A stretch of 64,000 nt of DNA from Rhizomys pruinosus. Lineage: Eukaryota; Chordata; Mammalia; Rodentia; Spalacidae. Position 1 is the first letter of the stretch. Every line of letters begins with the position of its first letter. The notes below the pieces were generated by a model. The model searched no databases. It had not been told where the DNA came from and worked only from the letters and a program-made list of their open reading frames with translations. Positions 36,590 through 46,934 of this stretch are shown here, one piece after another. Where the stretch lies: assembly GCA_009823505.1 (NCBI GenBank), contig VZQC01006713.1:466496-530495 (forward strand), in the 5' to 3' direction. The translations under genes and the position numbers were made by a program.

Positions 36590-37106
36590 CACCAGCTTGG
36601 GGGTGGTTGCTCCTTTTGCCTGCACATTGGTACCCTGTTGACCTGCTGCACCCCTGTGACCCTGTTTTGGTGCACCCATGCCTTGGTGCCCCCTGGAACC
36701 CTGGCTGGGAGGTTCTGGGGGGCAGGTGTCGGGTCCCCAAGCCTCAAGGCAGTTCTGCCTTACAATTGTTCTGCTGAGTACAAGCTGGTGCTCTCTCTAA
36801 CAGGAAAAGGGAGGTTCCAGGGCATGTGTTGGGCCCCAAGCTTCAAGGCAGGTCTGCCTTACTGGCCTTATACTTAGTACACCAGCATTCTCTAGAACCC
36901 GAGCTGGGAGGTTCTGGGAGCAGGTGTAGGGTCTCCAAGTCTCAAGGCTGTTCCACCTTACTGGCCCAGCCCTGAGTCCATGCTACTGCTCTCTGGAACC
37001 AAATCTGGGAGGTTCCTTGGGCAAGCGTAGAGCCCCCAAGCCTCAAGGTAGTTCCACCTTTCCTGACCTGTGCTGAGTCCAAGCTGGCTTTCTCTAGAAC
37101 CCCCCA
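36590..37106 (-). repeat. ~100-bp L1 5' monomers, second type
   Basis: About four to five units recur with 'gggaggttc' at 36707, 36809, 36906 and 37007, each followed by 'ccaagcctcaaggc.gttc'-like sequence and 'ctgagt.caagct'. They end exactly at the L1 target duplication, which places them at the true 5' end of this L1. They do not align with the 119-bp monomers except for a short 'cctcaaggc' match. Units differ from one another by many substitutions, unlike the 119-bp array. Confidence 0.8.
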
Positions 37107-37120
37107 TCTTGAAATATTTT

Positions 37121-37280
37121 GATGTTATTGAGTTTTCCCTTTCCACCATATGTGTCCTTGTAATTGAGCTCAGGTTACGAGGCATGGATACAAAGTATAT
37201 TCCCATTGATCCATCTCACCAGCCTTATATGAAATTGTTTTTTACCTTATCACTAAAAGTAACCTAATTTTCTCTATTCA
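37121..37280 (-). repeat. B3/B4-like SINE fragment
   Basis: On the minus strand, about 37225 to 37140 reads 'ggctggtgagatggatcaat' followed by a B3-like body ('gtaacctgagctcaatta'). The final six bases TATTCA (37275-37280) are the left target-site copy of provirus 2. Confidence 0.55.
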
Positions 37281-37809
37281 TGTTGGGCCCCACAGGTTCT
37301 CCAAAAGTATGGCCTGTTGGAAATCTGTAAGCCTGGCTACAGTCTCACTGACTGTCCTCCACCTACCAAATAACTTCAGCAAAATAGTTATGTAAACCAC
37401 TGTATCTACAATGACCACTATGACCACAAAATGAAAAGGGGAAGGAGAAAAAGGGGAGTTCTGATAGGCTCAGAGGTACTTCCCTACTCCTGGACAGCTC
37501 GTGATCAGTACCTTTTTCCCATTAAAATATATGGGATAATCATTACATACAGCGTGCGTGCTACCTGGCCCTTTGAAACAATTGGCTGCCCACTTGGGAT
37601 CATGGAAACCCCTTTGTGGTTTTTGCCTTCATAAACCGCTGTGTTGCCCACAATAAACAAGACCTTTTTTGACTTGGCTCCCTGCTGCGTCTGATTGTTT
37701 CCTGGGACAGGGAGGCTAGGGAAACAGGTGAGCGGACCCACCTGACCCTCTTCAATCCAGCCAGTCCCGCGGGCCCAGGTTGGCTAAGACCCCTGGTATG
37801 ACCCCTGCA
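37281..37809 (+). repeat. Provirus 2 5' LTR
   Basis: It starts TGTTGGGCCC and ends CCCCTGCA. It contains 'attaaaatatatgggataat' (promoter-like AT-rich), CAATAAA at about 37650 as the likely polyadenylation signal, and a pyrimidine-rich U5. It aligns along its length with 46935-47466. Confidence 0.92.
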
Positions 37810-37812
37810 CTT

Positions 37813-37830
37813 TGGCACCCAACATGGGGT
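37813..37830 (+). promoter_or_regulatory. Provirus 2 primer binding site, lysine tRNA-like
   Basis: Three bases after the LTR the sequence TGGCACCCAACATGGGGT resembles the tRNA-Lys1,2 primer complement used by simian type D viruses. The differences lie at CpG positions, as expected from methylation decay. Confidence 0.75.
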
Positions 37831-37883
37831 TTGAAACCACTGCCAAAGGACCCCACACTGATCAAGGCAATCCGACGTCCGGG

Positions 37884-37893
37884 ACAGGTGAGA
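37884..37893 (+). promoter_or_regulatory. Candidate env splice donor in the leader
   Basis: CAG/GTGAGA lies between the primer site and the gag ATG, the usual place of the major splice donor. It is a consensus match only. Confidence 0.45.
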
Positions 37894-37900
37894 CCTGGGG

Positions 37901-39310
37901 ATGGGTAACGCAACTTCAGCTAAGAAAGAGCCGACCCATGGGGCTGGAGAGATGGCCTATTGGTTAAGAGCACCGACTGCTCTTGAAGAGGACCCGGTTT
38001 CTATCCCCAGCACCCACATGGCAGCTGAAAACCATCTTTAACTCCAGTTTCAAGGGGGTCTGATGCCCTCTTCTGACCTCTGCGGAATTGCGTGACATGG
38101 GTGCACAGACCTACATACAGACAGTACATTCATACACATATGAAAATAAATAAAAATAAAAAAAAAGAAAGAGCTGGCCCTAAAGGCTTTGCGCCTTATG
38201 CTGCAGTCTTGTGGGCTTGAACTAACTGAAACCAATGCCCTTAATACTTGGGAGACAATCATTTCCCTAGCCCCCTGGGTTACAGGGGCAAACCTCTTTT
38301 CATGACACACTTGGGCTAGAATGGAGAAACTGGCTAGAGAGAGAGAGAGACATTTTGGAATTGATCCCCCCTTAGGCTTCTACCCTACTATTATAGCTTT
38401 GAAAGATTCTGTCCATCCTGAGTCTCTCGCTATCCCAAGAGGGGGAGGCAGCAAACTCTGAAGTGGAGGGAGAAAAGGAATGGGATAAATTTGTTGAAAA
38501 GAGAAAAGCTTTGGGGGATCCGGGTGCAGAGAGACCATACCCATACAAGCAGACCAAGGGACTCAGCACTAAGGGACCCTATATGGCCCCTCGGAGGGCG
38601 GAACTCCGAGCCGAGGCACCTCATGCCATGCTGAGTCCACAGGCTCTGTCCCAGCCTAATGAGCCTCCGTTTTGTGCCTTCTCAGTAAACCTTGAGCCAC
38701 GGGGAAACCAGCCCCTAGTTTGGTATCTCTGTGAGGCTAAAAATCTTAAGGAACTTAAAAAAGCGGTGGCCAAAGATGGCCCCAATTCACCCTGGGCATT
38801 GACGCTGCTCCAGGACATTGCATACTACCCGTGTGTTACCAGAGACTGGCTAGACCTGTCAAGGGAGGTGCTCCCCAGCCCACTATTTATAAAATGGTCA
38901 GCTTTGTTCTGGGAGGCATGCCGTCTACAGGGGGGAGGTAAATGCTCAGGCAACCCCCCCCATCTCTGTCACCTTTGGAATGCTAGCTGGCACAGGGGAC
39001 GGGTTTACCACCGGGACCCAGCAGGCAGCATTGCCGGCCCCCTACAAGGACTAGATCCGACAGTGCAGGATGGATGCATGGACCAAGCTTAACACTGGGC
39101 CGTCAGAGAGCCCTCTGGCAGGTATGAGACAAAAGGCACATGGAAACCTTAACAAATTTATCGACAGAGTTGAAAAGAGCATGCAGTGCAAACTCCCCCC
39201 TGGGGATCTCCTAGACCAGTTTGTCTGGATGACTATATGGGAGGGGATGAACGGGGAACACCATCTAGCTTGTGCAAGACTAAAGGACAGATCTATGAGC
39301 ACATGAACCA
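37901..39310 (+). pseudogene. gag: Provirus 2 gag, broken by a B2 SINE
   Basis: The start ATG at 37901 encodes [10 protein letters not shown], a myristoylation-type matrix start. After about a dozen codons a B2 SINE (37940-38164) interrupts it. Matrix continues to about 38460. Capsid is recognisable at 38640-38940 ('AVAKDGPNSPWALTLLQDIA') and its C-terminal part at 39100-39300 (KFIDRVEK, LLDQFVWMTIWEGMN), in a different frame. I do not see a zinc-knuckle nucleocapsid, so the 3' end of gag seems deleted. Gag would form the particle shell if intact. Confidence 0.82.
37922..38182 (+). mobile_element. B2 SINE in provirus 2 matrix
   Basis: The body is 37940-38164, starting 'ggggctggagagatggccta'. 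An imperfect ~17-bp duplication (AAGAAAGAGCCGACCCA on the left) flanks it. It therefore inserted after the provirus and split gag near its start. Confidence 0.9.
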
Positions 39311-39345
39311 TTGCAACCCAAGACATAGGAACCCAAAGCCATAAA

Positions 39346-39939
39346 GTGCAGGCCTTCACACAGGACATTCAAGCTCCATCATCACAAGGAAGTCACGGTC
39401 CCCCAAGTGGAATGGGAACTCCTATAAGAGCTCATTGGACAGTACCACTCTATGAAGAATTGTGCCCCCAAATGTCTATATTCATTGGAGGCATTAAGTT
39501 TCAATGCCTCATTGACACAGGGACTGATAGGACCTTTCTGAGAAAGGAGGAAGTCCCAGCAACATGGCCTTTGGTTCCTGGCCCATTGGTCCGGGGGGTG
39601 GGGGGAACCTCCCACACCAAGGAAACCTCCACCCTCATGAAATGGATGGGTTCGGATGGGGACCAGGGAAAAATTAGGCCATTGGTAGCCCAAGGCCTCA
39701 CAGCTAATTTATTAGGACAGGATTTATTGGGACAAATGGATGCAGTGTTAAACACTGATCATAAACTTTTCTTTGAAGATCCCTTAATCGACCCCCTTCG
39801 TGACAACACCCAGAAGCAAGGACAAGTAAAAATTTACCTCCAATTGTACAGGACACTGCTCCCCGGGTTCCTCCCAACTATGGAAACAGGGAAAACCCAT
39901 CTGGGTGGAGCAGTGGCCACTAACACAACAAAAACTTGA
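39346..39939 (+). pseudogene. pro: Provirus 2 protease frame (pro)
   Basis: A 197-codon open frame carries an aspartyl protease. The active-site box CLIDTGTDRTFL has threonine after DTG where alanine is usual. The late block is NLLGQDLLGQM, followed by the start of RT linker sequence. No dUTPase is visible upstream, in contrast to provirus 1. The frame is open, but its upstream gag partner is broken. Confidence 0.8.
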
Positions 39940-40878
39940 GGCCCTACACCAGTTAATGGATGAACAATTAAAACTCGGGCACATATGCCCCACTATGAGT
40001 CCCTGAAATACACCTATCTTTGTCATTTGCAAGGCTTCAGGAGAATGGCGCATGCTCCAAGATTTGAGGAAGGTAAATGATAGAATGGAATTGGTTGGGA
40101 CCACTTTGTGAGGCATGCCCTGGATTCCCACGATTCCTACAGACTTCTCTATAGCTTTAACTGATCTTAAAGATTGTTTTCTTTCCATTCCCCTGCACCC
40201 TGAGGATTGCGCTAAATTCGCTTTCTCAGTGCCATCTCACAAATACTCCCAGCCAGACCACCGATATGAATGGGTGGTACTGCCACAGGGAATGGCCAAT
40301 AGCCCAGCATTTTGTCAGCAATATCTTACCATCCTCCTGGCCCCCATGCTGTCACAAGGGAACTACTTAGTGTACCTCCACATGGATGATATGATCATTG
40401 GCCACCGGGACCCACATAAGCTGCCAGGGTTCCTGACGACAATATCACATACAACAATTAAAGGAGGATTCACGGTGGCACCTGAGAAAATTCAATGAGT
40501 TCCTCCCTTCAAGGTGCTGGGTACCCATCTTTCTCTTTCTCAAGTTAGTCCCATAAAACCTAATATAAAAATACATAACCAGCTTACCCTAACACAACTC
40601 CAAAGCTTACTTGGCCATATCAATTGGCTCCGACCCTGGGTAGCCATACCCACAGAAATTTTAGATCCATTATTTACCCTATTAAGAGACAAGAGTCCTC
40701 AGGAGGAAATCTCTCTCACCCCAGAACACCAAACAATTCTTGAGACTTTACAAAATGCTTTACATCACTGTTCTCTGAGAAGGTATTCTGTGGTGCCCTC
40801 TGTCCCTTTGGGTCCTTAGAGGAAAGAGCCTGGCTATAGCAATCATCACCCAGGAGGGGGCCCCTTTGGAATGGATAC
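39940..40878 (+). pseudogene. pol: Provirus 2 reverse transcriptase, 5' part
   Basis: RT copies viral RNA to DNA. The fingers lie near 40020-40090 ([14 protein letters not shown]), then after a TGA the palm frame at 40115-40498 holds LTDLKDCFLSIPLHPED and the catalytic box HMDD at residues 89-92, where the family usually has YMDD. A stop at 40498 is followed by the thumb (LLGHINWLRPWVAIPTEIL, near 40610). The frame is then cut at 40878 by a complete LTR retroelement; pol resumes after 42960. Confidence 0.85.
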
Positions 40879-41229
40879 TGTATTAGTCACTTTTCTGTTG
40901 CTGTGATAAAACACCATGACCAAAGGAACTTATAAAAGGAAGAGTTTATTTGAGCTTACAATTGACAGTTCCAGGGAATTAGACTCCATTGTGGTGGGCA
41001 TGGCAGCTGGAGCTGGAGCAGGAAGCCAAGGGTCACATCACACAATGTGCACAGGAAGCAGAGAGAGAGACTGGCGACCATGAGGCTTGTTAAACTCACT
41101 AAGCCTGCCCCTAATAATGTACTTCCTCTAGCATGGCCACACCTACAACCTCCAAAAACAGTGCCACCAACAGGAGACAATTGTCTGAATACTTACAGCC
41201 TATAGGGGACACTCATTCAAACAACCACA
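40879..41229 (+). repeat. 5' LTR of the nested retroelement
   Basis: Nearly identical to 42601-42955; the pair differ at a small number of sites, including about four inserted bases. This implies insertion more recent than the decay of provirus 2. Confidence 0.9.
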
Positions 41230-42600
41230 TTCCACTCCCTGCCCTCCACAGGCTCCTGACCATATAAAATGCACAATGCATTTAGTCCAACCTTAAAAGT
41301 CAACATAGTCTGTCCCAGTTTCAATGCCATTCAAAAGTCTACAGTCCAAAATCTCTTCTGAGACTCAGGCTAATCTCCTATCTGTAAGCTCCTATAAAAT
41401 CAAAAGACAAATTACATACTCCCAACATACAGTGGAACCGAATACACATTCCCATCCCAAAAGGGAGAAATAGAGGCATAGTGAGGAAATACTGGACCAA
41501 AACAAGATCGAAAACCAGCAAGGCAAATGCCAAGTCCAGTAGCTCCACATGCAACTTCTGGGACTTGATTTCCAAAGGGCTTAGATGGCTCAGCTTTTCC
41601 AGCTTTGCTTGCAACATACATCTCTCTCTTAGGCTGGTATCACTCCCTGTATGCAGCTCTCCTTGGCAAATATCTCACTGGTTTGGCATCTCGAAAGTCT
41701 TCTTGGGGTCTCCACTGCCAATCAGGCTTCACATTCACAGATTCATGCAATGGCCTATCTGGGCCTTCTTTATTCAGGGATGCCCCTGCAGCACTCTGCC
41801 TGACCTTGACAACTCTCTGAAACCGTGGAGGAAGAAATGATGACCCCTTCACTATTGCAAACATCATGCCTGTAAAGCCAGCACCATGTGAATGAAATTG
41901 CCAAATCTGGCTGGAAGTTTGGGATGGAATCTCTCCCACTTCAACCACATTTGCAATTTTTCTCTGCCCTGGACTTGTTGGAGTAGACAACGCTTTCAGT
42001 ATTTTCCTTTCAAAAGCTGGAGGATTAGCTGGGTGTGGTCTTGCCCTGAAGGTACTGATTCTTTTGTTTACTTGTAAATCTCCAGGCCTCTCCTTAATCA
42101 CTTTAGTCTCCTTATGAAAGGGAGCCTCTCCTTCACATGCCTTGGCCACACCTTTAATCTTCCTAGTGTACTTTTCAGATCCAAACTGTACATCCTGCAT
42201 TTCCTTCTGCCCCATTTGATCTTTTACACTGTAGATCTGTATATTATTCACCATTACTAGCCACACCACCATTTCTACATTAGGCTGTCTTGAAATATCC
42301 TCTGCCAAAGTCCATTGCTTTTCAACTTAGCATCGGGCAAGCATCTGGGCTGTGGGTAAACTGCTGCCAGACTCTTTATAAAAATATCCCAGTTGCTGCC
42401 TAAGTCTTTATTTTCCTCTTGAACTACATTTTTTGCAGCCATGCTTTCTTCCAGCCTTCTACTAAAATGGCCCCTTAAGCTCTGCTTACAGTAGTAAACA
42501 GCTTTTCTAGCCCAAAGTTCCAAAGTCTTTCACATTTCTCCAAACATCTGCATGGTCAGGTTCTTCACAGTCAACAGCCCACTCTCTTGTACCAAATAAC

Positions 42601-42955
42601 TGTATTAGTCACTTTTCTGTTGCTGTGATAAAACACCATGACCAAAGGAACTTATAAAAGGAAGAGTTTATTTGAGCTTATGATTGACAGTTCCAGGGAA
42701 TTAGAGTCCATTGTGGTGGGAGGCATGGCGGCTGGAGCTGGAGCAGGAAGCCAAGGGTCACATCTCGAAATGAGCACAGGAAGCAGAGAGAGAGACTGGA
42801 GACAACGAGGCTTGTTAAACTCACTAAGCCTGCCCCCAATAACGTACTTCCTCTAGCACGGCCACCTTCCAAGACCTCCAAAAACAGTGCAAACAACTGG
42901 AGACAAATGTCTGAATACTTACAGCCTAAGGGGGACACTCATTCAAACCACCACA
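42601..42955 (+). repeat. 3' LTR of the nested retroelement
   Basis: Direct repeat of 40879-41229, followed at once by the GATAC target-site copy. Confidence 0.9.
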
Positions 42956-42960
42956 GATAC

Positions 42961-44760
42961 ATACATCCATGGCTGGCACACCTTGAGTATATTCCCAAAC
43001 AGACCATCTGGTGGATGCTATTATCAGGGGAAGAACTCAGGCGCAGAGACACTATGCGATAGACCCTCATGATATCATCCTCCCATACAGACTGACAGAT
43101 ATTGAATGGCTGGCTCACAACCATTCACTCCTGGCTATTTCCTTAGAAGTCTTCATGGGAGGGCTGGAGAGATAGCCTAGCGGTTAAGAGCACTGATGCT
43201 CTTGCAGAGGACCCGGGTTCGATCCCCAGCACCCACATGGCGGCTGAGAACCATCTGTAACTCCAATTCCAGGAGAACTCCAGTTCCAGGGGAATCCGAG
43301 ACCCTCTTCTGACCTCCGCGGCATTGCACGACACGGGTGCACAGACCTGCATGCAGACAGTACATTCATACACATACAAAAATAAATAATAATAAAAAAA
43401 TAATTAAAAAAAAAAGAAGTCTTCATGGGAAAATTGGATTGTCATTTCAGACCTTCTAGCTGGGCAGCCTTCCTGCAAAAATTCCCCCTAGAACTTATAA
43501 TGCCCTCTCTGTTTATAAAAGAACCCATACCACATGCACCATGCATTTTCACTGATAGAGGGAAAGCCAGCTCAACCTATGTGGCTTTTAGAGAGAACAG
43601 TTCTACCCCAACCAGTCAAAGATCCCAGCCAAGCCAAGGATCTGCCCAATATAAGGAATTATTAGCAGTCCTAATGGCACTACAGGACATTTAGGAGTCC
43701 TGCAACCTCTTCACTGACAGTTTATATGTTGCCAACCTTCTACCCCATTTACCACAGGCCCACATTAGGCTTGACTGTAAACCAATCTCCCCTCATATGG
43801 TAGAGCTTAAGGCCCTTTTAGAAGGAAGAAATGCCTCAATTTACCTTCAAAACCTTAGGGGACACTCAGGCCTCCACGGTTTCTTGACTATGGATAATGC
43901 CCTGGCAGATCAGCTGGCCTTGGGGCCTAACAGTCTAACAGTTCAGGAAGCTACAAAATTTCATTAACTAACCCATGTAAATTGGAGAGGTCTATACCAA
44001 AATTTCCCTCAGGTGCCTATAAAGGAATTGAAAAAAATTGTTCAAACATGTAAATCTTGCCAGCCCTTCCTTAAGGTACCCCCACTTTAACCCCAAGGAG
44101 TTAATCCTCTAGGCTTACGACCTAATACTCTCTGGCAAACTGATGTCACTCATTTTTCTGTTTTTGTCAAGATTATATATGTTTTTGTGTCCATTGACAC
44201 CCATTCTAGAGCCTGCAGGGCCACGGCCCACACTGGAGAAAGAGCCAGAAACGTCCAGTCTCACTTCCTTCAGTGATTTGCAATCCTGGGACTGCCCAGT
44301 CAGATTAAAACAGACAATGGGCCTTGCTTTACCACTAAGACCCTTGCAAACTTTCTCGACAGATGGGGGATTAAATACACTAACGGAATTCCTTATAACC
44401 CCCAAGGGCAAGCCATTATAGAAAGAAACCATCAATGTCTCAAGGAACAATTACAAAAACAAAAAGGGGGGAGGAAGCCCCCACCTGCAGTTGGCACAAG
44501 CCCTGTTCACCATAAATATTTTAAATTTTTCCAGCGACATGACGGAATCTAGGCTCCAAAAACATTGGATACAAGCAAGCCTTAACCCCCAAGTAAAGGC
44601 TAAATGGAAAGACCCTTTAACACACAAATGGAAAGGCCCAGACCCACTAATCATGATGGGAAAAGGCTTTGGATGTGTATATCCTATTGGAGAAGAAGCA
44701 CCAATCTGGATACCAGCAAGGAACTTAAAGTTCCTACCAACCTCCTTGGAGAAACAATAA
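42961..44760 (+). pseudogene. pol: Provirus 2 RNase H-integrase remnant
   Basis: The RT connection resumes after the nested element, is interrupted by a B2 (43161-43414), then continues with RNase H: IFTDRGKASS near 43550, LFTDSLYVANLL near 43715 and LRGHSG near 43860. Integrase follows. The zinc domain holds CKSC near 44055, the core LWQTDVTH near 44135 and IKTDNGPCFT near 44310, and the glutamate block AIIERNHQ near 44412, so the three catalytic residues are present. The C-terminal domain (44491-44760) keeps WKDPLTHKWKGPDPLIMM and APIWIPARNLK. Several stops and frame changes remain between them. Confidence 0.85.
43145..43430 (+). mobile_element. B2 SINE in provirus 2 pol
   Basis: The body is 43161-43414, flanked by a perfect 16-bp duplication AGAAGTCTTCATGGGA at 43145-43160 and 43415-43430. 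It has a B-box GGTTCGATCCC and a TAAT/A-rich tail. Confidence 0.94.
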
Positions 44761-44824
44761 CATAATTGAATCCAAGGGCTACAAACCCTTGAGGAGTTCT
44801 TATGTCTTTTCTTGTTCACAGATG

Positions 44825-46658
44825 GCGTGGTTCCTGAGACTGTTAATGGCCACATGGATGCCAACAATGGTGACGGAGGCACAGAACCCTAACGCCCACC
44901 AGCCACAAAGAGTGACATGGATAAAAGGTGACTCTGCAACCGGACGAGTCCTCAATTCCACCAAGAAGAACACAGCGCCATCGACATGGTGGATGCTACT
45001 TTACTTTGACCTTTGTGACCTGGCCTGAGGAACCTGGGGCAGTGACTACTGGCAAATTGACCACTGCCTATACAAGGGACATCGAGAAATGGTTTGAGAT
45101 TACCCCATATATGTGTGTCCCGGGAGTGGATGAACTGCACAAAATATATCTGACTGTGGTGGGCTGGGGGATTTTTATTGTAAGTCTTGGGGGTGTGAGA
45201 CCACCGGATCTGGATATTGGATCCAGCACAGAGGTTCTATTAAGGTGATAAAAGTAAGGGGAAAAGATTGTGAAAACTTACAATGTAACCCCATTCATGT
45301 GAAATTCACTGACGAGGGAAAAAAAGAAGAGAGCTGGGAAGTTGGAATGATATGGGTCCTTAGAATATACCAAGATGGCTATGATAATGGGGTAATGTTC
45401 TCCATCAGGAGACAAATAAATCCCATTGCTAGTGAGATTCAGGTGGGGCCAGTTGCCCCAAACCCAACCCCCAACCAAACAAAAACTATAACAAGCGCAC
45501 CACCAACAGTAAATAGCACCCTCCAACCTCACACCACCAAGAGAGAATGTAAGGTGAAGGAAAAAGAAAAGGACACAAAAAGGGTAAAGGCAGGAGTAGA
45601 ACTAGCCCCTGGGAAGCAGCAGTAGAGATTGCTTATGAAGCCCTGTATGAGACCAGGCCTGAGTTAACAGAGTCATGCTGGCTGTGCCTTAGTCCTGAGC
45701 CACCATACTATGAAGCCCTAGGGTATACTGGAAATTTTATGAAGAAAAACACATCCTCAGAATGTAGATGCGGCCCCTGATGGTCTAATTCAAAACAAAT
45801 TATTAAAGGAACAGGGTTGACCTTACCCCTCTGAGGAACAAATTTCACTTGTATAACATCTGCCCAAGAAGTTTCTCTGTGGGAAGGGTGTCAGAATATT
45901 ACTGGCGATACTGATGATGATGAATGGATAATACCCTCAGAACAGGGAATATATTGGCTTTGTCAACACTCAGGCCTCACGCCGTGCATAGCAACTGCAG
46001 TTCTTAAACAGGGCAACAATACGTGTGCTAAGGTGGCAGTGATGCCCCATATATCATTCTAATGAAGAAATGGTCGCCAGGCAGGGTAACCACAGGGAAA
46101 AGAGGGAATTCATTTCTGCGTTGGTGGTCATTTCCCTTCTGGGGCTCAGGACAACGGGAACCAGTCTGGGAGGGGCCTATCTGGCCCTGGTAAATACTAA
46201 ATATCTAGAACTCAGGATGCAGATTGATTATCAACCTCGATAGAGTGGAAACCGCTCTCAGATATTTCAAAAAATTCCTAGACTGCCTAACACTAGTAGT
46301 CCTCCAAAATCAGAGGGGACTGGATCTCCTAACCCTTGAACAAGGGGGAATTTGGAGAGCATTGGGGGAGGAATGCTGCTTTTATGCAGACCACTCGGGG
46401 ATCATTACAAAAAATCTGGATGAGATTCGAAAGAGAATAGAAGATAGGCGACAAAATTATGACCAGGGCTGGTTCAGCCAATGGTTTGACTTGTCGCCTT
46501 GGTTAACAACTCTTTTATCAGCCCTAGCCGGCCTGCTCATAATAGTATTACTTGCTTGCACCATCAGACCCTGCCTTTTTAACAGATTGACTAGGCTGAT
46601 ACAAAGCAAGGCCCAAGAAATCCAACTTATGACACTGCAAGCCAGATATGGCCATTGA
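44825..46658 (+). pseudogene. env: Provirus 2 env pseudogene, type D/gamma-like
   Basis: Env mediates entry. The hydrophobic leader starts at ATG 44822-44830 (MAWFLRLLMATW). SU continues through 45625 with a frame change near 45170, then carries the CWLC disulphide-exchange motif at 45676-45687. Stops occur near 45780 and 45833. TM is a 144-codon open frame (46224-46658) with LQNQRGLDLL (residues 27-36), CC at 51-52, a membrane span at about 92-112 and a short tail. The position of the first cysteine of the CX6CC motif holds tryptophan. No fusion-competent protein is expected. Confidence 0.83.
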
Positions 46659-46686
46659 TAAAACCCCCTGCCCACTGCTTTGCCCC

Positions 46687-46894
46687 GATGCTGGGTAAGT
46701 GTCCTAAAAGAGAGGACAACCTAAGACAGGGGACAGTGTGGCAAAGAGGGGGTGGGGAGAAGACACATGGCATCCAATGACGGGTAATGTCTGACTACCC
46801 CTAGGCAACCTAAGACAGGGGGGTTAGGCAAAAAGCTGCCTTTAACTCCCAATGACGGGTAAGCCTAGTAGAGGTAAGCTCAATCTAAGACAGG
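46687..46894 (+). promoter_or_regulatory. CTE-like RNA export element, three motif pairs
   Basis: Between env and the 3' LTR two motifs alternate: gatgctgggtaa (46687), cctaagacagg (46720), ccaatgacgggtaa (46774), cctaagacagg (46809), ccaatgacgggtaa (46849), tctaagacagg (46884). These are the paired internal-loop motifs of the simian type D constitutive transport element, which binds host TAP/NXF1 and exports unspliced viral RNA. The simian element has two pairs; here two clear pairs and a weaker third are seen. Position, motif identity and the type D-like env agree. Export activity is inferred. Confidence 0.8.
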
Positions 46895-46922
46895 GGCCAT
46901 GCTGAACACCCCCCAATACAAA

Positions 46923-46934
46923 ACAAAAAGGGAG
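46923..46934 (+). promoter_or_regulatory. Provirus 2 polypurine tract
   Basis: A purine-rich run (ACAAAAAGGGAG) directly abuts the 3' LTR, the standard plus-strand primer position. Confidence 0.7.

Larger units (their letters stand above)
30719..37106 (-). mobile_element. Long L1 with ~100-bp monomers and nested insertions
   Basis: Both ends are defined by a 14-bp target duplication, TCTTGAAATATTTT at 30705-30718 and 37107-37120. Read on the minus strand it has a monomer array (36590-37106), ORF1 start (36245-36590), a nested L1 fragment, ORF1 coiled coil (about 34640-35045), ORF2 from mid-endonuclease to the end (about 31350-34640) and a 3' UTR (30719-31350). At about 34640 ORF2 endonuclease sequence joins ORF1 coiled-coil sequence, so the second half of ORF1 and the start of ORF2 are deleted. 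A B1 lies in ORF2. Confidence 0.88.
40874..42960 (+). mobile_element. Complete 2.1-kb non-autonomous LTR retroelement
   Basis: LTRs at 40879-41229 and 42601-42955 (351 and 355 bp, TGTATTAGTC start, ACCACA end) flank a 1.37-kb interior. A perfect 5-bp target duplication GATAC (40874-40878, 42956-42960) bounds it. The interior has no gag, protease or RT motif that I can see; the longest frame, 222 codons on the minus strand (41640-42308), shows no viral motif. It must have been moved by proteins supplied elsewhere. A 5-bp duplication suggests ERV3-class integrase. The solo LTR at 60397 is related. Confidence 0.88.

Noticed and set aside
41640..42308. 222-codon minus-strand ORF as a gene
   Set aside because: It lies in the interior of a non-autonomous LTR element, has no recognised motif, and runs antisense to the element.
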